Assembly: GCA_964473395.1 (NCBI GenBank)
Contig: CAYYOW010000078.1
Span: 1-10,682, forward strand
Direction: 5' to 3'
From: Sulfidibacterium sp964473395
Lineage (GTDB): Bacteria > Bacteroidota > Bacteroidia > Bacteroidales > F082
DNA: 10,682 nt
Part shown: positions 1 through 6,432 of the stretch, piece after piece
How positions within the stretch are numbered: the first letter of the stretch is position 1
How the letters are laid out: each line of letters begins with the position of its first letter
Made by a program: the position numbers and the translations under genes
The notes under the pieces: generated by a model
The model's database searches: none
Seen by the model: only the letters and a program-made list of their open reading frames with translations
Told to the model about the DNA's origin: nothing

Positions 1-484
1 TTTTGGGAGAGCGTCCGTGGCGTGCTTTGCGGTAATAATCGTAGGTGAGCGGGATACTCTCTTTTTCTAAAAATTCACCGTCCAACACTTCGCCGATAAA
101 AAGAAGATGCGTGCCTACATCAACGGTTTTCACCACTTTGCAGGTAAACCAGGCAACGCAATCCTCGGTAACTACCGGAATACCCTGCGGACTTTCAAAG
201 AACTGTGTTTCTTCAAATTTGTCCATCTTTTTTCCACTGTTGTAACCAAACCGGCCGATAATCTCTTTGGAAGCATCCCGGCTGAGCACCGACACGCTAA
301 AAAAACCACTTTCAGTAATAATTTGTGCGCTGAGGTTGTCTTTGTTGCAGCTTACGGCCAGTTGTGAAGGCTCTGCGGTAACCTGAAAAGCCGTATTGGC
401 AACGTAACCGTTTTTCTTTTTTTTGGTTTGGGCGCTAATGATGAATAATCCGTAGGATAAGCTATAAAAAGTTTCTAAGTTCAT
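1..484 (-). CDS. Flavin reductase domain protein, Hrb-like (C-terminus beyond window)
   Basis: The minus strand is open from an ATG at 484 down to base 1, giving 161 codons with no stop, so the 3' end is missing. The protein starts MNLETFYSLSYGLFIISAQ and continues with NGYVANTAFQVTAEP, AVSCNKDN and SGFFSVSVLS, then RFGYNSGKKMDKF, and reaches LTYDYYRKARHGRSPK at the edge. This is the FMN-binding split-barrel flavin reductase fold. It most resembles the N-terminal half of high-molecular-weight rubredoxin (Hrb), which passes electrons from NAD(P)H to flavodiiron NO/O2 reductases in anaerobes. In that family a rubredoxin domain with two CxxC motifs follows directly after the point where the window ends; its presence here is inference. 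There is no signal peptide, so it is cytoplasmic. It is divergent from the YgbA-family gene at 630. It could instead be a stand-alone flavin reductase or flavoredoxin. Confidence 0.85.
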   Translation of the reverse strand, partial: MNLETFYSLSYGLFIISAQTKKKKNGYVANTAFQVTAEPSQLAVSCNKDNLSAQIITESGFFSVSVLSRDASKEIIGRFGYNSGKKMDKFEETQFFESPQGIPVVTEDCVAWFTCKVVKTVDVGTHLLFIGEVLDGEFLEKESIPLTYDYYRKARHGRSPK

Positions 485-491
485 AATGAGG

Positions 492-514
492 ATATTTTAC
501 TGTTATTAAAATAT
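492..514. repeat. AT-rich perfect inverted repeat, 8-bp arms
   Basis: ATATTTTA at 492-499 is matched by TAAAATAT at 507-514 with a 7-base spacer. It lies between the minus-strand -7 motif (523-530) and the flavin reductase ATG at 484, just downstream of the expected transcription start. It could be a regulator operator or a weak 5'-UTR hairpin. I do not recognise it as a known NsrR, HcpR or FNR site. Confidence 0.4.
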
Positions 515-522
515 GTATCGGA

Positions 523-530
523 CAAAGTTA
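523..530 (-). promoter_or_regulatory. Bacteroidota -7 motif for the flavin reductase gene
   Basis: Read on the minus strand this is TAACTTTG, a full match to TAnnTTTG. The transcript would start near 515-518, about 30 bases before the ATG at 484. No good -33 TTTG is seen at the usual 19-21 base spacing; the nearest tetramer is TTCA. The call therefore rests on the -7 motif and its position. Confidence 0.5.
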
Positions 531-598
531 TAAAGAAAGTTGTAGTGAAATGAAAAAACCCTGGTTTGTCTTTTTCCTTAGTGCATCGGGATTTTCAA

Positions 599-606
599 TA
601 ACTTTG
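599..606 (+). promoter_or_regulatory. Bacteroidota -7 motif for the ygbA-family gene
   Basis: TAACTTTG matches TAnnTTTG and lies 23 bases before the ATG at 630, so the leader would be about 15-20 bases. It shares ATAACTTTG with the divergent motif at 523-530, 68 bases away. No clear -33 element is seen. The leader is purine-rich (GCAGAAAAGAGA) with no true Shine-Dalgarno sequence, as is usual for the phylum. Confidence 0.5.
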
Positions 607-629
607 CAGCCGCAAAAGCAGAAAAGAGA

Positions 630-1001
630 ATGGACAGAAAAAAAGCCAGAATACTACGCGAAAAAAAAACCGTCGAAGAGATGATACGGCTCTATTGCCA
701 TAGACATCACGCAACGACAGGAAAGGAGCTCTGCCCTGATTGCCAGACTTTGCGCGACTATGCTTTTTTGCGTGTGAAGAAATGCGTTTTTAAAGAGGAC
801 AAACCTACCTGTAAAAACTGTACTATTCATTGTTATTCACAACAGAAAAAAGCACAAGTTAAAGAGGTGATGCGTTACTCCGGGCCACGTATGATGTTCT
901 ATTCCCCTGGCATAGCTTTGATACATTTAATCGATGGTTGGAAAGATAAAGCGTTGATAGAAAAGTTTTTAGAGGCAAGAATGAAAAAGGATTCTGATTA
1001 A
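630..1001 (+). CDS. ygbA: Nitrous oxide-stimulated promoter family protein (YgbA-like)
   Basis: This is a 123-residue protein that matches the YgbA_NO family over nearly its whole length. The hallmark segments are LYCHRHH (C23), LCPDCQTLRDYA (C35, C38), C52, KPTCKNCTIHCY (C61, C64, C68) and VMRYSGPRMMFY followed by a hydrophobic ALIHLIDGW. Seven cysteines in this spacing suggest a metal or iron-sulfur site, which is inference. In enterobacteria the family is induced by nitric oxide under NsrR control; its biochemical role is not well settled. There is no signal peptide, so it is cytoplasmic. It is divergent from an Hrb-like flavin reductase, a family that feeds NO-reducing flavodiiron proteins, which supports a nitrosative-stress role for the pair. 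The start at 630 gives the usual family length and fits the -7 motif at 599-606. Confidence 0.9.
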   Translation: MDRKKARILREKKTVEEMIRLYCHRHHATTGKELCPDCQTLRDYAFLRVKKCVFKEDKPTCKNCTIHCYSQQKKAQVKEVMRYSGPRMMFYSPGIALIHLIDGWKDKALIEKFLEARMKKDSD

Positions 1002-1010
1002 AATATATCT

Positions 1011-1018
1011 TAAGTTTG
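1011..1018 (+). promoter_or_regulatory. -7 motif immediately before the acyltransferase start
   Basis: TAAGTTTG matches TAnnTTTG and ends only four bases before the ATG at 1023. With normal spacing, transcription would begin at or next to the start codon, giving an essentially leaderless mRNA. No -33 element is evident. The motif may also be chance, with the gene read from the ygbA promoter, since the gap between the two genes is only 21 bases. Confidence 0.35.
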
Positions 1019-1022
1019 CCGC

Positions 1023-1895
1023 ATGGATTTTCTACTTACCATAATTTTAACTTTTTTTATTTTTCTCATTGGTTTAATTCCTTTTCGGGTGCTTTATGTT
1101 ATTTCTGATTTCCTGCGTTTTGTATTGTACCGGGTTGTCGGTTACCGCAGAAAGGTGGTAGAAGAAAATATTCGCAACAGTTTTCCAGCCTTATCAGAAG
1201 CCGAGCAAAAAAAATTAGTAAGCCGGAGTTATAAAAATCTGGCAGACATTATTGTTGAAGGGGTTAAAGCGTTCTCCATGTCAAATAAACAAGCTGTGGC
1301 GAGGTACAAATTTATTAATCTGGAGTTTCTATCGCCTTATAAAGAGGCGGGAAAAAGTGTGATTTTGCTTCCTGCCCATTATGGGAATTGGGAATGGGGA
1401 GGCTTGTCAATACCGTTGCAATTTGATTATAACCAGGCCGTAGTTTTATACAAACCTTTAAGTAATAAGTTTGCAGACCGTATGGTGAAAAAGAACCGTT
1501 CACGTACCGGTATTTTTATGGGATCCATATATAAGACAGCCAAATTATTTCAAACTTATGTATCACAAACATCTACCTTTTTTCTGGTTGCCGATCAAAG
1601 TCCCTCCAACGTTGCACGAGCATACTGGACAACTTTCATGGGCCAGGAAACGGCTTTTTTACCCGGTCCGGAACGATATTCCAGACTTTATAATTTGCCG
1701 GTAATTTTTGTTGATATACAGCGTGTTAAGCGGGGCTATTATGAGATAGCCTTTTCTTTGATAACCGACAATCCTGCATCGGTTCCCGAAGGGGAAATTA
1801 TGGCGCGCTATGCCCGGAAGCTGGAGGATGTTATCCGAAAGAAACCTGAAAACTGGTTATGGTCTCACCGAAGGTGGAAACATGAAAAGCCATAG
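1023..1895 (+). CDS. LpxL/HtrB-family lipid A (Kdo2-lipid IVA) acyltransferase
   Basis: A 290-residue protein of the lysophospholipid acyltransferase superfamily, of the usual size for LpxL/HtrB. An N-terminal hydrophobic segment (about residues 3-20) would anchor it to the inner membrane. The basic segment YRRKVVEENIRNSFP (about 41-55) is typical of the family. The catalytic HX4E motif is seen as H119-YGNW-E124 in LLPAHYGNWEWGG. Further family segments are FLVADQSPSN (about 187-196), PGPERYSRLYNLPVIF (about 214-229) and the C-terminal PENWLWSHRRWK. The enzyme would add a secondary acyl chain to lipid A on the cytoplasmic face. No other in-frame ATG occurs until about residue 85, so 1023 is the only sensible start. 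Sequence alone does not show which acyl chain or position is used. Confidence 0.9.
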   Translation: MDFLLTIILTFFIFLIGLIPFRVLYVISDFLRFVLYRVVGYRRKVVEENIRNSFPALSEAEQKKLVSRSYKNLADIIVEGVKAFSMSNKQAVARYKFINLEFLSPYKEAGKSVILLPAHYGNWEWGGLSIPLQFDYNQAVVLYKPLSNKFADRMVKKNRSRTGIFMGSIYKTAKLFQTYVSQTSTFFLVADQSPSNVARAYWTTFMGQETAFLPGPERYSRLYNLPVIFVDIQRVKRGYYEIAFSLITDNPASVPEGEIMARYARKLEDVIRKKPENWLWSHRRWKHEKP

Positions 1896-2044
1896 TGTGT
1901 TTCCAATGACAAATAGCTGATTTACACGCTAATATATAGCGACAAAATATTTTATAAAAGATTTCTAAAATATTGTAACTTTATTTCCGTTATTTGGACA
2001 ATCTTTGCGGTTCCGAATAATTTCTAATAACTAATATTATATTT
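1896..2044 (+). promoter_or_regulatory. AT-rich intergenic region, probable promoter of the polysaccharide operon
   Basis: This 149-base gap separates the acyltransferase from the four-gene block. It holds TAACTTTA at 1976-1983, one mismatch from TAnnTTTG, and AATCTTTG at 2000-2007, also one mismatch. Either could be the operon promoter. Two symmetric sequences lie upstream: CGCTA-ATATA-TAGCG at 1927-1941, with perfect 5-bp arms, and a self-palindromic AAAATATTTT at 1944-1953 partly echoed at 1967-1974. These could be operator half-sites, but none matches a regulator I can name. No GC-rich hairpin with a T-tract is seen that would end the upstream transcript. Confidence 0.4.
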
Positions 2045-3592
2045 ATGAATTCAAAACAGAAGAGGAATACTCTTTTTGCGGTTCGGGCAAAAGAGCTAAA
2101 AGGGTTAGTATTATTATTTTTCTTAATTTCATTGGTTAGTTATGCCAATGCACAGAATACATTGGTAACTAATACATTATTAAAAGCAAAACAGTTACGT
2201 AATGAGAAAAAATTTACTAAGGCAGCCATTGTTTTGGGAAATTTTGAAAAAGAATATCCGGGTAATATATGGATTGAGCAACTCTATGCACAAACGCTCT
2301 TTTGGATGAAAGATTACCGCCAGGCAGACATAATTTACAAAAGAGCCATTGGCTATCATCCTGATAATGTTGGCCTTAAATACGATTATGCTGTCATGTT
2401 ATTTGCCGAAGGCAAACTTGATCAGGCCAAAGAGCAATTGCTGGCTTACACCCGGAGCAAAAAAGATGATGCCGGTGCAGAAGCGCTTCTTGGAAAGATA
2501 TTTTACTACCAGTCGCAATTCAAAAATGCAGAAAAACATCTTGGTCAGTCGGCGCATCTCAACCCCAATGATAAAGAGCTCGAAAAACTCTACCGTGAGG
2601 TTTACCGGATTGTGAGCCCGCAGTTGACGCTAACGGCCGATTACCTGAACGATGATCAGCCTATGCAGTCCATCGGCTCAACATTAAAATTTCAATGGTA
2701 TGTTTCCGACTTATTGAACTTTGATGTGTCGGGAAATGCATTTAACTACACCAACATTCCCAATGCCGGGCTAATCTCTACAGCCGAAATAGGCAATCGC
2801 TTTCATCTCCGCAAAGCCGGCCTGGAGCTGCGGCTTGCCGGCGCCTGGTTTTATGCCGACAACAAAAAAACCTACGATTGGGGTGGTACCGTACAATTAG
2901 ACAAGAAGTTTGGAGGATTTTTTAACCTTGCCTTGGAAGCCAGGCGTACCAATTATACCTACACAGTGGCCAGTGTAAGCAACGATTTATTGATGATAAA
3001 CCAGTTCTCTATGGCCTTCACGGCCGGGAAAGCCAAAAGCTGGAACGGAAAGGCCGGTGCCAGATACCAATTCTTTCCCGACAACAATTATGTCAGCGCA
3101 TTTTATGCCTGGTTTTTGAGCAAGCCGTTGAATCTTTCAGGTTTTAAACTCGCTTTTGGCTATGCTTTCAATTACATGGATTCTAAAGACGACCGGTTTG
3201 AACCTAAGCTAACAAACATAAATTATTCAGGCAACGGAAATAACCAGTCAAAAACCATAGATGGGGTTTACGTGCCTTACTTTACACCTCACAACCAATA
3301 TGCCAATTCGGTTTTGGTTAACTTTAACTTTCATGTTACTCCTCATACCGCTTTTTATGGGCATGCTTCGGTGGGCCTGTATTCCAGAACTTATGCCCCC
3401 GGATTTTCTCTTTCAAATAACGGAATCCTGGAAAAAACATTTTCTTATCAAAACTACATCCCTCTGGATCTGGGATTGAGCTTTCAACTGGATATCTCCC
3501 GGAAAGCAGCGATGAGTATAGCTTATACCTATCTGCAAACTTATTATTATAATAGCCATAATGTTCATTTCGGTTTCAGGTTTTACTTTTAA
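2045..3592 (+). CDS. TPR plus YaiO-type outer-membrane beta-barrel protein (putative polysaccharide exporter)
   Basis: A 515-residue protein with three parts. Residues 1-36 form a signal peptide (hydrophobic LVLLFFLISLVS, cleavage after NA before Q37). Residues of about 40-190 hold tetratricopeptide helices, for example KAKQLRNEKKFTKAAIVL, DYRQADIIYKRAIGYHPDN, EGKLDQAKEQLLAY and QFKNAEKHLGQSAHLNPND. From about residue 193 to the end the sequence alternates polar and aromatic residues as in beta-strands and finishes HFGFRFYF, an aromatic C-terminus typical of BAM-inserted porins. TPR followed by barrel is the architecture of the YaiO family, and recalls BcsC and PgaA, which export glycans across the outer membrane. 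The barrel here is about 320 residues. The cellulose-synthase-like GT2 starts two bases after its stop, so a glycan-export role is a reasonable inference. Direct proof of pore function is lacking. Confidence 0.82.
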   Translation: MNSKQKRNTLFAVRAKELKGLVLLFFLISLVSYANAQNTLVTNTLLKAKQLRNEKKFTKAAIVLGNFEKEYPGNIWIEQLYAQTLFWMKDYRQADIIYKRAIGYHPDNVGLKYDYAVMLFAEGKLDQAKEQLLAYTRSKKDDAGAEALLGKIFYYQSQFKNAEKHLGQSAHLNPNDKELEKLYREVYRIVSPQLTLTADYLNDDQPMQSIGSTLKFQWYVSDLLNFDVSGNAFNYTNIPNAGLISTAEIGNRFHLRKAGLELRLAGAWFYADNKKTYDWGGTVQLDKKFGGFFNLALEARRTNYTYTVASVSNDLLMINQFSMAFTAGKAKSWNGKAGARYQFFPDNNYVSAFYAWFLSKPLNLSGFKLAFGYAFNYMDSKDDRFEPKLTNINYSGNGNNQSKTIDGVYVPYFTPHNQYANSVLVNFNFHVTPHTAFYGHASVGLYSRTYAPGFSLSNNGILEKTFSYQNYIPLDLGLSFQLDISRKAAMSIAYTYLQTYYYNSHNVHFGFRFYF

Positions 3593-3594
3593 CC

Positions 3595-5199
3595 ATGAAA
3601 AAGAGGATAGAACAATATAAGCACCTGTGGGAGTTCTGGGAGGCAAAAGAGGTTACTACAACCAGCCGTTTTTTCTTTCTGATACTGTTTATTGCCGGGA
3701 TTATCAGTGTTGCCTTATTTTTCGACTGGTGGTTCCAGCCCGGACACGTGGCTTCCATCCCGCTTTTTGTTCTGCTTTCGTTGATTATATGGTACGGCAT
3801 TCTTCGTGTCATCATCATTTGGATAAACTATCTTGGCATTAAAAAGCCGGAACGTATTGAACCGGAGAAAGGGCTTAAAGTAGCCATTTTTACCACCAGC
3901 TCTCCCGGTGAGCCGTTAAGCATGTTTGACAAAACACTGGAAGCCTGTGCAAATATCACGTATCCACATACCACTTATTTGTTAGACGACACCCAGGATC
4001 CACGGTTTAAAGCGGTAGCCGAAAAACACGGAGCCATATGGCTGGAGTTGGTAGGCTTTCCCGGTGCTAAAGCTGGCAAGGTCAACAAAGCTCTGCAAAT
4101 TGTTGAAGAGGATTTCATCCTGATTTTGGATCCCGACCACATTCCTTTCCCCAATTTTCTGGATGAAGTGTTGGGATATTTTAAAGAGGAAAAAGTCGGT
4201 TTTGTGCAGGTTTCACAGGCCTATTATAACCAATACCGCTCGTTCACAGCGCGTGGTGCTGCCGAACAAACCTATACTTTTTACGGCCCTACTATGATGG
4301 GGATGTACGGATTTGGTACCAGTGTGGCTATTGGTGCCAATTGCACTTTTAGGAAAAAGGCGCTGGAATCCATTGGCGGACACGGTATTGGCCTGGCCGA
4401 AGATTTAATTACAGCTATTCGGTTACATGCTGCCGGATGGAAATCCGTATTTCGACCGGTAGTGGTCAGCCGTGGGCTTGTTCCGGAAGATTTCGGCTCT
4501 TTTTGCAAGCAGCAACTCAAATGGTCGCGGGGTGTTTTTGAAGTGCTTTTCAGCGAGTGGCCCCGGCTTTTCAGGAAGCTTACCGGCTGGCAACGGCTTT
4601 CTTATCTTGCTATTTCCACTTACTATGTAGTGGGCGTAACCACCTTTTTGTATGTCGCCATTCCATTCCTTTACTTTTGGGCAGGCTGGCTGCCTGCCAA
4701 CATGGATTTCGGAGAGTTTCTGATTAACGGCCTTCCGGTAGTTGCCATTGCCATACTGATTTACCTGTATGTTCAGCGATGGATGAGCCATCCTCCCACC
4801 GAAAGGGGGCTGCACTGGCGTGGGATGATCTTGAAGTTCGCCACCTGGCCGGTCTTCTTTCTCGGGGCAATGCTGGCCGTGGTGAATGCTGAAATTCCTT
4901 ATATTCCAACGGCGAAAAAAGCAGTCAAAGGACTTAGCCCCTACACCCGGCCACTGATTCTTCAGGTGATTCTGTTTGTATTTACCCTGGCATATGTGAT
5001 TTATGACCGTTTGTATGTAGTTTCGGAAGGCATGTTGGCACTTACCAGCCAAAAAGTATGGGGGATGTTTGCCTTTGCTTTTGTGGCCATCATTATGGTA
5101 GTGGGTGGTATTTATGCGGCTTATAAATCGCGCGATTTGGAGCCTGAGGAACCTTGGGTGAATATTGATATTCAAAAGATTAAAACAGATAAGAAATGA
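3595..5199 (+). CDS. Processive family 2 glycosyltransferase, cellulose-synthase-like, inner membrane
   Basis: A 534-residue GT2. Two N-terminal membrane segments (about 23-45 and 50-80) precede a GT-A domain, followed by about five more membrane segments between 335 and 520. The donor and metal-binding aspartates are visible as D131-D132 (YLLDDTQDP) and D179-P-D181-H (ILDPDHIPFPN). The catalytic-base motif is A268-E269-D270 (LAEDLITAIRLHAAGW). The acceptor-site QxxRW motif appears as Q306-Q-L-K309-W310, with Lys for Arg. A segment after a C-terminal membrane helix, IPYIPTAKK (about 434-442), sits where BcsA has its FxVTxK gating loop and partly resembles it. There is no PilZ domain, so c-di-GMP control as in BcsA is not expected. 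It would polymerise a beta-glycan from a nucleotide sugar while moving it across the membrane. The sugar cannot be told from sequence. It overlaps the next gene by four bases (ATGA). Confidence 0.88.
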   Translation: MKKRIEQYKHLWEFWEAKEVTTTSRFFFLILFIAGIISVALFFDWWFQPGHVASIPLFVLLSLIIWYGILRVIIIWINYLGIKKPERIEPEKGLKVAIFTTSSPGEPLSMFDKTLEACANITYPHTTYLLDDTQDPRFKAVAEKHGAIWLELVGFPGAKAGKVNKALQIVEEDFILILDPDHIPFPNFLDEVLGYFKEEKVGFVQVSQAYYNQYRSFTARGAAEQTYTFYGPTMMGMYGFGTSVAIGANCTFRKKALESIGGHGIGLAEDLITAIRLHAAGWKSVFRPVVVSRGLVPEDFGSFCKQQLKWSRGVFEVLFSEWPRLFRKLTGWQRLSYLAISTYYVVGVTTFLYVAIPFLYFWAGWLPANMDFGEFLINGLPVVAIAILIYLYVQRWMSHPPTERGLHWRGMILKFATWPVFFLGAMLAVVNAEIPYIPTAKKAVKGLSPYTRPLILQVILFVFTLAYVIYDRLYVVSEGMLALTSQKVWGMFAFAFVAIIMVVGGIYAAYKSRDLEPEEPWVNIDIQKIKTDKK

Positions 5200-6428
5200 A
5201 AAGTAAAATGAAACGTCTTGCCTTTGTCAGTAGTGCCACCCTCCTGGGAATTGCTCTTGTTCTGATTTTTGTTTTTCTTGGAAAACAATCCAGCGGCCCT
5301 ATTTCGGAAGTACTCGGTACTCTGGGCGATAAGGTCATCGACGTGGAGCATAGCTTACTGATAAAAGGCCGTGAGCCGGTTCGTTCCAAAGAGCTGGCTT
5401 GGTTTAATAAATACAGGGATGACACGGCGCTGCTACGGCACCCGGACACTATCCTGTTCGGTGTGTACGACAATAATTATCAGCAGGGTTTTGATAATAT
5501 TCTGAAGCTCGACCATATGCTTCGGTTCCCTTTGCCGCTGATCCAAATCTACACTGCCTGGGGCGATAAAACCAATGAGCAGTTTCCTATGCTGTACGCC
5601 AAAGCTATTTACGACCTGGGTTCAACACCCATGATCACATGGGAACCATGGCTCAACGATTTTGACCGTGAAGAGCACAATCTGCCTGAAGTTGCTGATC
5701 CTGACAAAAACGGAATGGCTGCCGTGGCACGCGGAGATTATGATTTTTACATTAAAGCGTGGGCAGAAGAAATAAAAATCTTTGGACATAATGTATTCAT
5801 CCGTTTGGGCCACGAGATGAACGATCCCTACCGATATCCATGGGGCCCGCAAAATAACAAACCGGAAGATTTCATCGCTGCCTGGCGCCACGTGGTTGAT
5901 GTGTTTAGAAAGATGAATGTGTATAATGTCCTTTGGATATGGGCACCACAACCCTCTTATTTGCATTACAAGGAGTATTTTCCGGGAACAGATTACGTGG
6001 ACTGGATTGGCGTGGGAGCGCTCAACTACGGTACAGTGGCTCCCTGGTCAGAATGGTGGACTTTCAAAGAGATTTTTGGAAACTTTTATGATAGGCTTGA
6101 TACTTTCCAAAAGCCCCTTATGGTTACTGAAATGGGCAGCCTCACCGTGGGCGGAGAGCGGAATGTTTGGTTTAAAAATGCATTTACCAACCTGCCGAAA
6201 AAATATCCCGACCTGAAAGCTATCTTGTTTTTCGATGACAACAGCGATAATACCACACTGAATAAATCGATGGACTGGAGTATTGTTGATGATTCAGTAA
6301 CCTGTAAAGCAATTCATGTGGCTATCCAAACCACATGGAAGAAGAATGACGCACTGGAAGAAACAGGAAAAAGAATAATGAGTGCTGATGAACGAACGCC
6401 GAATGATGAGGTTGGAAACAAACAATAA
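5196..6428 (+). CDS. Membrane-anchored glycoside hydrolase, GH26-like
   Basis: A 410-residue protein with one N-terminal hydrophobic segment (about residues 8-28, LAFVSSATLLGIALVLIFVF) and no obvious signal-peptidase site or lipobox, so it is probably anchored in the inner membrane facing the periplasm. The rest looks like a (beta/alpha)8 hydrolase of family 26. RLGHEMND carries H206 and the likely acid/base E207; MVTEMGS carries the likely nucleophile E312. The spacing of about 105 residues is normal for GH26. Other family-like segments are MITWEPW (W149-E150-P-W152), VLWIWAPQP and YVDWIGVGALNYG. GH26 contains beta-mannanases, mixed-linkage beta-glucanases and beta-1,3-xylanases. It overlaps the GT2 stop codon by four bases, so it probably processes the glycan that the GT2 makes rather than food polysaccharide. 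That role is inference from the gene order. Confidence 0.82.
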   Translation: MKSKMKRLAFVSSATLLGIALVLIFVFLGKQSSGPISEVLGTLGDKVIDVEHSLLIKGREPVRSKELAWFNKYRDDTALLRHPDTILFGVYDNNYQQGFDNILKLDHMLRFPLPLIQIYTAWGDKTNEQFPMLYAKAIYDLGSTPMITWEPWLNDFDREEHNLPEVADPDKNGMAAVARGDYDFYIKAWAEEIKIFGHNVFIRLGHEMNDPYRYPWGPQNNKPEDFIAAWRHVVDVFRKMNVYNVLWIWAPQPSYLHYKEYFPGTDYVDWIGVGALNYGTVAPWSEWWTFKEIFGNFYDRLDTFQKPLMVTEMGSLTVGGERNVWFKNAFTNLPKKYPDLKAILFFDDNSDNTTLNKSMDWSIVDDSVTCKAIHVAIQTTWKKNDALEETGKRIMSADERTPNDEVGNKQ

Positions 6429-6432
6429 ACTG

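Noticed and set aside
45..367. Two overlapping plus-strand open frames at the left edge
   Set aside because: They are antisense to the flavin reductase, which is open to the edge and has conserved motifs.
4423..5175. Long minus-strand open frame of 250 codons
   Set aside because: It lies antisense inside the GT2 gene, whose catalytic motifs and membrane segments are clear; the predicted protein is low-complexity with no recognisable domain.
3595..5199. Annotation as bacterial cellulose synthase BcsA
   Set aside because: There is no PilZ domain, QxxRW is altered, the gating motif is only partial, and no bcsB-type gene follows. A cellulose-synthase-like GT2 is all that is supported.
5622..5966. 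Minus-strand open frame of 114 codons
   Set aside because: It is antisense to the GH26-like gene across its acid/base region; no domain or promoter supports it.
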